From: Streptomyces thinghirensis
GTDB taxonomy: Bacteria > Actinomycetota > Actinomycetia > Streptomycetales > Streptomycetaceae
NCBI GenBank assembly: GCA_021502835.1
Contig: JAKFGP010000034.1
Location: forward strand, 1 to 64,000
DNA length: 64,000 bases
Reading direction: 5' to 3'
Of the stretch, positions 29,133 through 39,526 are shown piece by piece. A program made the translations under genes and the position numbers. The notes under the pieces are model-generated. The model worked only from the letters and a program-made list of their open reading frames with translations, did not search any database and was not told the DNA's origin. How positions within the stretch are numbered: the stretch's first letter is position 1; each line of letters begins with the position of its first letter.

Positions 29133-29434
29133 CTCTTCCCGTGCCCGGGGTGGCCGGGATAACGTGCCGTTGTTCCGGCCCCCTGCGAGGCTGTGACCAG
29201 TAAAACTTCCGTACTTCGCCGATTTACTTGGAAATCCGAGTAAAAACGCAGGTCAGGTGGGGTTTCACAGAAATGTGGAGCACTGGGTAACGTGCTGTTC
29301 GCAGGGCGCTCGCCGGGGCACCTGTCACGCCTGTTCCCGATCGGGCCGCACCCACCCTTGTGCGACCGCCGGGCCGCAGGTGAGCCGCACTGGCTTCCGG
29401 CGAACCCGGGGGCCGGACCGACGGAGGAGCACAC
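29133..29434. other. Divergent intergenic region before the second bkd operon
   Basis: About 300 bases. It has a relatively AT-rich patch (29198-29250) with a near-perfect palindrome (listed separately); the rest shows no coding bias. Confidence 0.5.
29223..29244. promoter_or_regulatory. Near-perfect 22-bp palindrome, putative operator of the second bkd operon
   Basis: TTTACTTGG and CCGAGTAAA, eight of nine bases complementary around AAAT. It lies in the AT-rich patch between the response regulator and E1 alpha genes, a position suited to control of either. The binding protein is unknown; Lrp- or TetR-type regulators recognise sites of this size. Confidence 0.5.
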
Positions 29435-30685
29435 GTGACCGAGAGCACTGCCGCGCGCAAGCCGCGACGCAGCGCCGGAGCAAGGCGACCGGTACCACCG
29501 GCACCAAGGCCGGCGCCACGGGCGCCAAGGCCGGCACCACCGGCACCAAGCGCACTACCCGCACCGCTGCCGCCCAGAAGGGCTCCGAGACGGAGCTGGT
29601 GCAGCTGCTGACACCCGAAGGCGAACGCGTCGAGACCGCCGGGAACTCGGCCTACGCCGAGTACGCCGCGTTCGTCGCCGACATCACCCCCGACGAGCTG
29701 CGCGGCCTGTACCGCGACATGGTGCTCACCCGGCGCTTCGACGCCGAGGCCACCGCCCTGCAGCGCCAGGGCGAGCTGGGCCTGTGGGCCTCGCTGCTCG
29801 GCCAGGAGGTAGCCCAGATCGGCTCCGGCCGGGCCACCCGCGAGGGACGACTACGTCTTCCCGACCTACCGCGAGCACGGCGTCGCCTGGTGCGCGGGGT
29901 GGACCCGACCAACCTGCTCGGCATGTTCCGCGGCGTGAACAACGGCGGCTGGGACTCCAACAGCAACAACTTCCACCTCTACACCATCGTCATCGGCTCC
30001 CAGGCGCTGCACGCCACGGGCTACGCGATGGGCATCACCAAGGACGGCGCGGACTCCGCCGTGATCGCCTACTTCGGCGACGGCGCCTCCAGCCAGGGCG
30101 ACGTCAGCGAGGCGTTCAACTTCGCCGCCGTCTACAACGCCCCCGTGGTGTTCTTCTGCCAGAACAACCAGTGGGCGATCTCCGAGTCCAACGAGAAGCA
30201 GACCCGCGTGCCGCTCTACCAGCGCGCCCAGGGCTTCGGCTTCCCCGGCGTCCGCGTCGACGGCAACGACGCGCTGGCCTGCCTCGCGGTCACCCGGTGG
30301 GCGCTGGAGCGGGCGCGGCGCGGTGAGGGCCCGGCGCTGATCGAGGCGTACACGTACCGCATGGGCGCGCACACCACCTCGGACGACCCCTCCCGCTACC
30401 GGCACGACGACGAGCGCGCCGCCTGGGAGGCGAAGGACCCGATCCTGCGCCTTCGCCGCTTCCTGGAGTCCGCAAACCACGCGGACGAGGGATTCTTCGC
30501 GGAACTGGAGGCGGAGAGCGAGACGTTGGGCAAACGAGTGCGCGAAGTGGTCCGTGCCATGCCGGACCCCGGACCGGTTCGCCATCTTCGAGAACGTGTA
30601 CGCGGACGGGCACGCGCTCGTCGACGAGGAGCGAGCCCAGTTCGCCGCCTACCAGGCGTCGTTCGCAGAGGCCGAGGGGGTCTGA
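29435..30685 (+). CDS. Branched-chain alpha-keto acid dehydrogenase E1 alpha, second copy
   Basis: GTG at 29435 with GGAGG ten bases upstream. A Lys/Thr/Ala-rich N-terminal extension of repeats (TGTKAGATGAKAGTTGTKRT) precedes the E1 alpha core: RGLYRDMVLTRRFDAEATAL, QGELGLWASLLGQEVAQIGS, the TPP motif YFGDGASSQGDVSEAFNFAA then NAPVVFFCQNNQWAIS, and AYTYRMGAHTTSDDPSRYRH. About 410 residues. It forms the decarboxylating heterotetramer with the next gene. Indels lie near 29465, 29845 and 30565. It ends at TGA 30683, one base before the E1 beta ATG. This copy differs clearly from the first bkd set and is not a recent duplicate. Confidence 0.9.
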
Positions 30686-30686
30686 C

Positions 30687-31668
30687 ATGGCGACGGAAAA
30701 GATGGCACTGGCCAAGGCGATCAACGAATCGCTGCGCCGCGCGCTGGACTCCGACCCCAAGGTCCTGATCATGGGCGAGGACGTCGGCAAGCTCGGCGGC
30801 GTCTTCCGGGTCACCGACGGCCTCAAAGGACTTCGGCGAGGACCGGGTCATCGACACCCCGCTGGCCGAGTCCGGCATCGTCGGCACCGCCATCGGCCTG
30901 GCCCTGCGCGGGTACCGGCCGGTAGTGGAGATCCAGTTCGACGGCTTCGTCTTCCCGGCCTACGACCAGATCGTCACCCAGCTGGCGAAGATGCACGCCC
31001 GCTCGCTGGGCAAGGTCAAGATGCCGGTCGTCATCCGCATCCCCTACGGCGGCGGCATCGGCGCGGTCGAGCACCACTCCGAGTCCCCCCGAGGCGCTGT
31101 TGCGCGCACGTGGCGGGCCTGAAGGTGGTCTCCCCGTCGAATTCGGCGGACGCGTACTGGATGATGCAGCAGGCCATCCAGAGCGACGACCCGGTGATCT
31201 ACTTCGAGCCCGGGCGGCGCTACTGGGACAAGGGCGAGGTCGACAGCGAGGCCATCCCGGGCCCGTTGCACACCGCGCGTGTGGTGCGCGAGGGCAGCGA
31301 CCTCACGCTCGCCGCGTACGGCCCGATGGTGGTGAAGCTCTGCCCAGGAGGTCGCCGACGCGGCGTCCGAGGAGGGCCGTTCCCTGGAGGTCGTCGACCT
31401 GCGCTCGATCTCCGGTCGACTTCGACACGATCCAGGCGTCGGTGGAGAAGACCCGCCGCCTGGTCGTGGTCCACGAGGCGCCGGTGTTCCTGGGCTCGGG
31501 CGCGGAGATCGCGGCCCGCATCACGGAGCGCTGCTTCTACCACCTGGAGGCCCCGGTGCTGAGGGTCGGCGGCTACCACGCCCCGCACCCGCCGGCCCGC
31601 CTGGAGGAGGAGTACCTGCCCATCTGGACCGGGTGCTGGATGCCGTCGACCGCTCGCTGGCGTACTGA
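30687..31668 (+). CDS. Branched-chain alpha-keto acid dehydrogenase E1 beta, second copy
   Basis: ATG at 30687. About 326 residues: [140 protein letters not shown] and the end LPGLDRVLDAVDRSLAY after correction near 31625. Four further indels (near 30830, 31088, 31343, 31413). It partners the preceding E1 alpha. The TGA at 31666 is followed by the E2 gene 11 bases on. Confidence 0.9.
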
Positions 31669-31678
31669 GGAGAGGGTC

Positions 31679-33119
31679 GTGACGACAATGACCGAAGGGT
31701 CCGTACGCGAGTTCAAGATGCCCGACGTGGGCGAGGGACTCACCGAGGCCGAGATCCTCAAGTGGTACGTCCAGCCCGGTGACACGGTCACCGACGGCCA
31801 GGTGGTGTGCTGAGGTCGAGACGGCGAAGGCCGCAGTCGAGCTGCCCATCCCCTACGACGGAGTGGTCCGCGAGCTGCACTTCCCCGAGGGCACCACGGT
31901 CGACGTGGGCACGTCGATCATCGCGGTGGCCGTCGGCGGCGCGGCGGCGGCGCCCGCGCCGGAGCCGGCGCAGGCCCCGGTCGAGGGCACGGCGACCGAG
32001 TCGGCCGCGACCGAGGCCGAGGAGAAGAAGCCGGAGGGTCGCCAGCCGGTCCTGGTCGGCTACGGGGTGTCCACCTCCTCGACCCGCCGCCGCCCCGCAA
32101 GGCCGCGGAGGCCCCGGCCCAGGAGGCCTCGTCCGCCTCCGCCGCGATCCAGGCCGAGATGAACGGCCACGGATCCGCACCGGCCGTCACCCGAGGGCGC
32201 CCGCTCGCCAAGCCCCCGGTGCGCAAGCTGGCCAAGGACCTCGGCGTCGACCTGGCCACGGTCGCGCCGACCGGCCCGGACGGCATCATCACGCGCGAGG
32301 ACGTGCACGCGGCGGTGGCCCCGGCACAGGCCCCGGAGCCCGAGGCGGCACCGGCGGCGCCTGCCAGCGGCCACCCCGGCGGCCCCTCCCGGCGACCGCG
32401 GTGTCGTACGACACGGCGCGCGAGACCCGTATCCCGGTCGAGGGCGTCCGCAAGGCGACGGCGGCGGCGATGGTCGGATCGGCGTTCACGGCGCCGCACG
32501 TCACCGAGTTCGTGACGGTCGACGTGACGCGCACGATGAAGCTGGTCGAGGAGCTGAAGCAGGACAAGGAGTTCCACGGGCCTGCGGGTGAACCCGCCCT
32601 GCTGATCGCCGAGGCCCTGCTGGTCGCCATCAAGCGCAACCCGGACGTCAACGCCTCCTGGGACGAGGCGGCGCAGGAGATCGTGGTCAAGCACTACGTC
32701 AACCTGGGCATCGCCGCGGCGACCCCGCGCGGCCTGATCGTCCCGAACATACATGACGCCCACGCCAAGACGCTGCCGCAGCTGGCGGGGTCCCCTGGGC
32801 GAGCTGGTGTCGACGGCCCGGGAGGGCAAGACCTCCCCCGGCCGCGATGCAGGCGGGCACGGTGACCATCACCAACGTCGGCGTCTTCGGCGTCGACACC
32901 GGCACGCCGATCCTCAACCCCGGCGAGTCCGCGATCCTCGCGGTCGGCGCGATCAAGCTCCAGCCGTGGGTGCACAAGGGCAAGGTGAAGCCGCGTCAGG
33001 TGACCACCCTGGCGCTGAGCTTCGACCACCGCCTGGTCGACGGCGAGCTGGGCTCCAAGGTCCTCGCCGACGTGGCGGCGATTCTGGAGCAGCCGAAGCG
33101 GTTGATCAGCTGGGCGTGA
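31679..33119 (+). CDS. Branched-chain alpha-keto acid dehydrogenase E2, second copy
   Basis: GTG 31679 or ATG 31688. The lipoyl domain is [20 protein letters not shown] ... [17 protein letters not shown] (lipoylated Lys). Next are an Ala/Pro/Glu linker, the subunit-binding domain [20 protein letters not shown], and the acyltransferase domain with [60 protein letters not shown] and FDHRLVDGE (HxxxDG catalytic site), ending QPKRLISWA at TGA 33117. About 480 residues. Indels lie near 31810, 32090, 32393, 32790 and 32843. It carries branched acyl groups to CoA. No E3 gene follows; a terminator does. Confidence 0.9.
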
Positions 33120-33147
33120 AGCCACGAATCGACTAGGTTCATGTGGG

Positions 33148-33182
33148 GAGGGGCGCCGCAAGTTCGAGTTGCGACGCCCCTC
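33148..33182. terminator. Intrinsic terminator after the second bkd operon
   Basis: GAGGGGCG-C-CGCAA pairs with TTGCG-A-CGCCCCTC around GTTCGAG; one mismatch only. It separates the bkd operon from the convergent BRO-N gene. Confidence 0.85.
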
Positions 33183-33196
33183 TTGTCGTGCCCGGC

Positions 33197-34175
33197 TCAG
33201 TTCCGGTGCAGCACGTACACCGGAGCCCCGTTCTCGGCCCCGCCCCGCGAGCGGATGCAGGCGTGGGTGCGCAGCAGCCGCAGGCACTCGTTGACCCGCC
33301 GCTACGGAGAGCCCAGTACGGGCGGCGATCGATTCCAGCGGCTCCCGCAGCTCACCCTTCTCGACGAGCACCGGTGCGATGACCAGGGCCACCGTCCACA
33401 CGTCCTCCGTCACGGCCAACCGCTCCCCGCCAGTCGGCCAGTACGGACTCCGTGGTGGGTGCCGGGGGCGAGGCGCCGAGGGTTCCCCCTTGGTGGAGGA
33501 CCAGGGTGTCGAACCGGTCCGCGATGCGCTCCAAGGCGTGCACCATGGCCTGTTGCACGGCGAGGGTGGCCTGTTGGGCGGCGAGGGTGGCCTGCTGCGT
33601 GGACAGCATCTCCTTCTGCAACGCGATCGACGTACGTTGGCCCTCGGCCAGCTCCTCGTCCAGCCGCAGATTGTGCGCCTCCAGCCGGACGATCGCCTCG
33701 GCCACCTGGTCCGGCATGGCGTAGGCGATGGGCGCGCCGGGCGTGGCGGGCTGCACTTCGGCCTCGTCCAGAGAGTACGAACCCTCGCGCTGCACGGTCT
33801 CGATGACTTCGGCGACCCACTGCTTGGAAGGGGGCGCAGGCGGGTTTGGTGCAGGCGTTGACGAGGAGGATGAGACCTTGGAGAGAGATGACATTCAAGT
33901 CTCGACGCCACCTCTACCTGCGGGAATGCTGAGACCGTAAGCTCCACTTACGGTCTCGAGAGTTTCTCGGTGCTCGTCGGAAAGATGATCTGAGAGCGCC
34001 TGCCGAGGTTGGTGTGGCCGAGTTCCTTGCAGACGTCCACAGCCGGGAACCAGTGGCTTCCGTCGGGCATGGTCAGCCTCCGCACTCGCGCGCCGGTGGC
34101 CGCGTACACGAAATCGTTGACGTCGATCGCCTCGTGCCGCTCGGCGGAGTTCCGCCGCTTGCTGGGTTCGTTCAT
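33197..34175 (-). CDS. BRO-N domain (phage antirepressor-like) protein with coiled coil and C-terminal helix-turn-helix
   Basis: ATG at 34175 with GGAGG eight bases upstream. Joining three frames gives one ~320-residue protein. Residues ~20-125 match BRO-N/antirepressor N-domains: VRRLTMPDGSHWFPAVDVCK, ELGHTN, DHLSDEHRETLETV, LNVISLQGLILLVNACTKPA, KQWVAEVIETVQREGSYSLD. The middle is coiled coil with a tandem heptad-like TQQATLAAQQATLAVQQA. The C-terminus (VTEDVWTVALVIAPVLVEKG, PLESIAARTGLSVAAV) looks like a winged helix. BRO-N domains bind DNA in phages and viruses; this stand-alone chromosomal form suggests a domesticated regulator. Indels lie near 34030, 33915, 33850, 33420 and 33300. Function unknown. 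Confidence 0.7.
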
Positions 34176-34302
34176 GAGAACCACCTCCGTCGCGGAACGT
34201 AGGGCCGGGCCGAGGGCATATGCCAGCGGTCTCCGGGACGTTCACGACTGCGAGCGAAAATGATCGAGAACCGCTGTGTCGGCCGGCGGGTCGGGTGTGT
34301 GG

Positions 34303-34336
34303 CGAAGGGGCCCACCGGCACAGGTGAGCCCCTTCG
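34303..34336. terminator. Intrinsic terminator after the carboxypeptidase gene
   Basis: CGAAGGGGC pairs with GCCCCTTCG, with an inner CACC/GGTG pair, just downstream of the stop at 34354 on the reverse strand. Confidence 0.75.
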
Positions 34337-34353
34337 GACGGACTTCGTGCGTG

Positions 34354-35305
34354 TCAGACCCTGCCGAAGCCGTAGTTCATGAGCTTCGTCGCGTCCTTGG
34401 CGCGCTGGGACGAGGACGAGGAGGTCAGGACCGTGCCGATGACGGTCTTGCCCTTTCGGGTCGCGGCGAAGACCAGGCAGTACTTGGCCTCCGGGCCCGA
34501 CCCGGTCTTGACGCCGATGGCGCCGCTGTAGCTGCCGAGCAGCGTGTTGGTGTTGGTCCAGGGCGCCATCGTGCGGGTGCCGCCCTTCTTGGTGACCGTC
34601 TTCGCCGTGTACTTCTTCGTCTTGACGATGGTGCGGAAGGTGGAGCTCTTCATCGCACTGCTCGCGAGCTTCGTCAGATCGCGCGGCGTGGAGTAGTTCT
34701 TGCCGTTGCCGATGCCGTCGAACGAGTCGAAGTGCGTGTTCTTCAGGCCGAGGCTCTTGGCGGTGGAGTTCATCTTGCCGATGAACGACTTCACCCGGGC
34801 CGCCCGGGTCTTGCCCGAGCCGAACTTGTCGGCCAGCGCGTACGCGGCGTCGCAGCCGGACGGCAGCATCAGCCCGTACAGCAGTTGGCGGACCGTCATC
34901 CTTGTCGCGCCGACGATCAGTCGGGCGGAGGAGGCGTTCTTCGACACGATGTAGTCGCTGTACGCCATCTGGATCGTGACCTTGGCGTCGAGGTTCAGCT
35001 TCGGCTGCGAGAGCACGACCTTGGCGGGTCATGATCTTGGTCGTGGAGCCGGTGGAACGCCGGGTGTCCGCGGCCTTGGTGTAGAGCGACTTGCCGTTCG
35101 CGTTGTTCATCACGAAGCCGCCCTTGGCGACGATCGAGGGCGCGGCGGCGGCCCGCGCGGGCGCGGCCTGCGCGGATGACGCGGCCTGTGCGGGCGCGGC
35201 CTGCGCGGGTGCGGTGGAGAGGGCTCCGGTCGCGAGTACGGCGCCGCTGGTCAGGGCGACGGCGATGGCTTTGCGGAGCCGGATGCCGTGAATGGTGTTT
35301 ATCAC
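34354..35305 (-). CDS. Secreted D-alanyl-D-alanine carboxypeptidase (penicillin-binding, S11-type)
   Basis: GTG at 35305. The Sec signal RKAIAVALTSGAVLATGALS is followed by an AQA/APA-rich linker. Catalytic motifs are TGSTTKIMT (SxxK), LMLPSGCDAAYALADKFGSG (SGC in place of SxN, usual in Streptomyces members) and IGVKTGSG (KTG). Other blocks are LGLKNTHFDSFDGIGNGKNY and KYCLVFAATRKGKTVIGTVL. About 315 residues, one indel near 35028. It trims D-Ala from peptidoglycan stem peptides outside the membrane. Monocistronic, with its own terminator. Confidence 0.88.
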
Positions 35306-35511
35306 GTCGAATACCCCGATTGTGGTGAATTCCCCTGGAGCGCGGCCGAGTTGTGGTCGGTAAGGCTTCGGCCGCGTCTGTGCGACACGTGAATAGCACG
35401 GATGGTTGTGCGGTGGTCGGGGTGGGGTGCGGGGTCCTCCTGATGGGTGGCCGTGGGTCCGCATGCCGGACGGGCCCCGTCTTGCGTCCCTGTTGTATCT
35501 ATCCTGTCGGC

Positions 35512-36160
35512 ATGACCACGGCAGTGAAGCAACCACCGGCGGCGGACCGCGTCTACACCCACGTCAAGCAGGGCGTCCTGGAGCGCCGCTACGAGGGCGG
35601 GACCCTGCTCACCGAGGGCGAGCTCGCCGAGGCCGTGGGCGTCTCCCCGCACGCCGGTGCGCGAGGCGCTGCTCCGGCTGGAGGTCGAGGGTCTGATCCG
35701 GCTCTACCCGAAGAAGGGCGCGCTGGTCCTGCCCGTCTCCGCGCAGGAGATCGCGGACGTGGTGGAGACCCGGCTGCTGGTCGAGGAACACGCGGCCAGG
35801 AAGGCCGTACCCGCACCGCACGGCCTCGTCGAACGGCTGGAGGAACTGCTCGCCCGGCAGAAGGAGCAGGCCGCCGCCGGCGACCTCACCGCCGCCTCCG
35901 TCACCGACCGCTGCTTCCACGCCGAGATCGTCCGCAGCGGCGGCAACGAGATCCTCTCCCGCCTCTACGACCAGCTCCGCGACCGCCAGCTGCGTATGGG
36001 CGTCGCCGTCATGCACTCCCACCCCGACCGGATCGCCAAGACCTCGCCGAGCACGAGGAGATCCTCGACGCGCTGCGCGCCGGGGACGCGGAGGCGGCCG
36101 TCGGAGTGGTCCACCGGCACGGGGCTGGTTCTCGCACCTGGCCCGGGGGAGGCCCGATGA
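35512..36160 (+). CDS. GntR family (FCD domain) transcriptional regulator
   Basis: ATG at 35512. The winged helix has RVYTHVKQGVLERRYEGGTL, LTEGELAEAVGVS, then after an indel near 35655 VREALLRLEVEGLIRLYPKK. The FCD effector domain has EIADVVETRLLVEEHAARKA, DRCFHAEIVRSGGNEILSRL and MGVAVMHSHPDRIAKT, with conserved His residues that usually bind metal. The C-terminus is AEHEEILDALRAGDAEAAVG after an indel near 36045. About 215 residues. Its TGA overlaps the MFS ATG (36157-36160), so it probably controls that transporter in response to its substrate. Confidence 0.88.
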
Positions 36161-37467
36161 GTTCGGCCACGTCGGCCGGGAAGACCCTGCCCGGTGATCC
36201 GCCGGGCGGACGGCGTGCGATCGCCGTGTGGAGCATCGGCGTCGCCGTCTACTTCGTCGCCGTCATCTTCCGTACGTCCCTGGGGGTGGCCGGCCTCGAC
36301 GCCGCCGACCGCTTCCATGTGAACGCCTCCGCCCTGTCCACCTTCTCCATCCTCCAGCTGCTGGTCTACGCCGGCATGCAGATACCCGTCGGCCTGCTGG
36401 TCGACCGGCTCGGCACGAAGAAGGTGCTGGGCATCGGCGTCGTGCTCTTCACGGTCGGGCAGCCGGGCCCGCCTTCTCCCCGTCGTACGGCATGGCGCTC
36501 GCCTCGCGGGCGCTGCTCGGCTGCGGGGACGCGATGACGTTCATCAGCGTGCTGCGGCTGGGCACCCGCTGGTTCCCGGCCCGGCGCGGGCCGATGGTCG
36601 CCCAGCTCGCCGGACTGGTCGGCATGGCGGGCAACCTGGTCTCCACCCTGGTCCTCGCCCGGCTGCTGCACGGCATCGGCTGGACGGCGGCGTTCGCGGG
36701 CAGTGCGCTGGCGGGCGTGGTCGTCTTCGTCCTGCTGCTGCTCTTCCTGAAGGACCACCCCGAGGGGCACGAGCCGGAGCCGCTGCCGCACCAGGGGCCG
36801 CGTACGTACGGCGGCAGATCGCCACGTCCTGGCGGGAGCCGGGGACACGGCTCGGGCTGTGGGTGCACTTCACCACCCAGTTCCCGGCGATGGTGTTCCT
36901 GCTGCTGTGGGGGATGCCGTTCCTGGTCGAGGCGCAGGGGCTGTCCCGGGCCACGGCCGGCGGGGCTGCTCACGCTCGTCGTGCTGTCCAACATGACGGT
37001 CGGCCTGGTGTACGGCCAGATCATCGCCCGGCACCACGCGGTCACGGCCTGCCGCTGGCGCTCGGCACGGTGGGCGCGACGGCGCTCCTGTGGGCGGCGA
37101 CGCTCGCCTACCCGGCCGACCACGCGCCGATGTGGCTCCTCGTCGTGCTGTGCACGGTGCTGGGCGCCTGCGGGCCGGCGTCGATGATCGGCTTCGACTT
37201 CGCGCGGCCGGCGAATCCGCCGGAGCGGCAGGGGACGGCGTCCGGGATCACGAACATGGGCGGTTTCGTGGCGTCGATGACCACGTTGTTCGCGGTGGGG
37301 TGCTGCTGGACGCGACCGGGGACGACTACACCGTCGCGTTCTCGTCCGTGTTCGTGCTTCAGGCGGTCGGGGTGTCGCAGATTCTCCCGGTTGCGGAAGC
37401 GGGCGGCGCGCAGGGAGCGGGAGCGGTTGGTCGCGAGCCGGGTGGAGACGGTGCACGTGCCTGGTAG
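36157..37467 (+). CDS. MFS transporter
   Basis: ATG at 36157 overlaps the regulator stop. About 435 residues with 12 predicted helices: AVWSIGVAVYFVAVIFRTSL, FSILQLLVYAGMQIPVGLLV then DRLGTKKVLGIGVVLFTVGQ (MFS signature A), LASRALLGCGDAMTFISVLR, WTAAFAGSALAGVVVFVLLL, LWVHFTTQFPAMVFLLLWGM, LTLVVLSNMTVGLVYGQIIA, WLLVVLCTVLGACGPASMIG and ERQGTASGITNMGGFVASMT. The end ERERLVASRVETVHVP precedes TAG 37465. The family is close to nitrate/organic-acid MFS exporters; the substrate is unknown. Indels lie near 36465, 36810, 36965, 37050 and 37300. Confidence 0.88.
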
Positions 37468-37577
37468 GGGGCGGGGCGGGGGTGGGTGCGCAGCCCGGCG
37501 CTGATGGGGTGTTTCCACTCTCTCTCTTCGCTCGAGCGGGGAGGCTGCCCTCACCGCCCACCCGTGCCGCCCCTGGG

Positions 37578-37613
37578 GTACCTCCCAGGCTGTTCAGGCA
37601 CTGGGGGAGGTAC
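37578..37613. repeat. Intergenic palindrome (GTACCTCCC / GGGAGGTAC)
   Basis: A 9-bp perfect inverted repeat with an 18-base loop that itself pairs partly (CAGGC...GCACTG). It lies between the convergent MFS and isomerase genes. Similar GGTACCTCCC palindromes are scattered in Streptomyces intergenic DNA. It may act as a terminator. Confidence 0.6.
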
Positions 37614-37640
37614 GACCGCCCGCGGCCGGGGCTGGCTGCG

Positions 37641-38455
37641 TCACCGTGGAAATTCCGCAGATCGCCGCCGTCAGGTCCTGGCTCGCCCTCCGTTTTGATG
37701 CGGTCCGCCGCGCTTCCGGGGTCCACGCGGCCGCAGGCCAGGCGGACGGTAGGTCTCCCCAGTCGAGGGTGAGGGTGGCGGCGGGGCCGAGGGCGGGGCC
37801 GTTTCCAGGTGTGCGCGGCCCTGGATGTCGACGCGGATGGTGCGCAGGAACTCGACCGGGCCGTGGACGTCGAAGACGACGGCGGAGCTGCGGGGGGCGT
37901 CCGCGCGCTCGGCGACGACCCCCGGCAGTTCGTCGAGCAGCACGCTCACGCGCGACGTGCGCGCCGGGGAGTCGAGGTTGCTCGGGCGGCAGAGGGCCGT
38001 GCGCAGGTCCGTGTTCGTGCGCCCAGACGTCGAAGGCGTGCCGGCGCATCGCGTCCTCGAGGGTCAGCTCGGTGCCGAGCGGGCCGCGCACCTTCGTGCC
38101 GGGGTCGCGCGACTCGTTCCGCAGCTGACGGTTGCGCCGGATGATCATGTACTCCAGCTCGACGTCATCTCCGGTGCCGTGTGGTGGCGGCGGACGTCGA
38201 CCTGCATCTCCATGTAGCGCTGGTGGTCATTGGTGACGTGGAAGAGGTCACGCGGGAGCGTGGGATGGGCGCGGGTCGCCCAGCATCTCGAGTCCAGCCC
38301 CAGCACGTGGGAGACGATGTCGCGCACCGACCAGCCCGGGCAGGGGTGCGGCGGTTCCACTCTGCCTCCACAAGCGGCTGTACCAGCTCGGATATCGCCT
38401 CGATGGAGTGAGTCCAGGCGTCGGCGTAGGGCTGGAGGGTGGGATGCAGACTCAC
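37641..38455 (-). CDS. Maleylpyruvate isomerase family mycothiol-dependent enzyme
   Basis: GTG at 38455 (VSLHPTLQPYADAWTHSIEA). Joined frames: ISELVQPLVEAEWNRRTP, CPGWSVRDIVSHVLGLDS (metal-site His), RDLFHVTNDHQRYMEMQVDV, IIRRNRQLRNESRDPGTKVR, ELTLEDAMRRHAFDVWAHE (His/Asp/Glu of the DinB-like four-helix domain), LLDELPGVVAERADAPRSSA and VFDVHGPVEFLRTIRVDIQG. About 270 residues. These metalloenzymes use mycothiol as cofactor or co-substrate; the native substrate is not known. At least six indels; the 3' end is uncertain within ~40 bases because of an indel near the stop. Confidence 0.8.
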
Positions 38456-38671
38456 GGAACGGGACCCCCGGCGGTCGGTACACGGGCGGGTTGTGGCGGC
38501 GGTGCCAGTGGGAGGTGGCTGCGGTCGGCGTCGGCTTGGGACTCCCCGGCTCTCGGCTGCCTTCGATCCGGGAGGACCCCCAGTTACGCTGCTGTGCGGC
38601 ACCCCCGGCAGTGCTTTCGTGTGACGATCGTAGGCCCGTGTGGACGGCTCGAATGCCAGGACGGTGGTAGT

Positions 38672-39516
38672 GTGCGCGCCTCTTTGCTCCAAATCGCTGT
38701 GAATGAGGACGAGTCGGCGGAAGTACGCCGTGCTGCGAGCGGCGGCGCTCGTACGGGATCAGGCGGGCGCCGACCTCGTCGTGCTGCCGGAACTGTGGAC
38801 CACGGGTGCCTTCGCCTTCGAGGAGTTCGGTTCGCAGGCCGAGCCGCTCGAAGGTCCGACGTACGAGGCGATGGCGAAGGCGGCGAGCGACGCGGGCGTG
38901 TGGCTGCACGCGGGGTCGGTCCCCGAGCGTGGCTCCGACGGACAGCTGTACAACACCTCTCTCGTCATCTCCCCCTCCGGTGACCTGGCCGCCTCCTACC
39001 GCAAGATCCACCGGTTCGGCTTCGACAAGGGCGAGGCCGTGCTGATGGGCGCGGGGCGCGAGCCGGTGACGGTCCGTCTGCCGGAGACGACGCTCGGCGT
39101 GGCGACCTGCTACGACCTCCGCTTCCCCGAACTCTTCCGCTCACTCGTCGACGCGGGGGCCGAGACCCTCATCGTCCCGGCGGGCTGGCCTGAGCGCCGC
39201 CGGTCCCACTGGACGCTCCTGGCGCAGGCCCGGGCGGTGGAGAACCAGGCGTTCGTCCTCGCGCGTGGAACGGCCGGGACGCACGCCGGAGTTCCCGCAG
39301 GCCGGTCACTCGATCGTGGTGGATCCGTGGGGCGAGGTGCTGGCGGAGGCCGGCGCGGACGAGGAGGTCCTCACGGTGGAGTTCGACCCGGCGAAGGTGG
39401 CGCGGACCGGGGAACAGTTCCCGGCGCTGAAGGACCGGGTGCTGGGGCTCTCGGCTGCCGCGGCGCTAGCGAGGGCGCCCCGGACACACGGCGTGCGGCC
39501 CGGCTCCCGGCCCTAG
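38672..39516 (+). CDS. Carbon-nitrogen hydrolase (nitrilase superfamily amidase)
   Basis: GTG at 38672 (VRASLLQIAVNEDESAEVRR). The catalytic triad is visible: Glu in LVVLPELWTTGAFAFEEF, Lys in YRKIHRFGFDKGEAVLMGAG, Cys in VATCYDLRFPELFRSLVDAG. TLIVPAGWPERRRSHWTLLA and ARAVENQAFVLA follow, then after an indel near 39290 HSIVVDPWGEVLAEAGADEE. About 270-280 residues, typical of the omega-amidase-like branch. It hydrolyses a small amide, perhaps 2-oxoglutaramate or a related 2-oxoacid amide; unproven. Indels lie near 38722 and 39275. The stop at 39514 may be shifted by an indel near 39450. Confidence 0.85.
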
Positions 39517-39526
39517 ACTCCCGCGC

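Noticed and set aside
33197..34175. Prophage remnant suggested by the BRO-N domain
   Set aside because: No integrase, capsid, lysis or attachment sequence nearby, and the neighbours are core metabolic genes.
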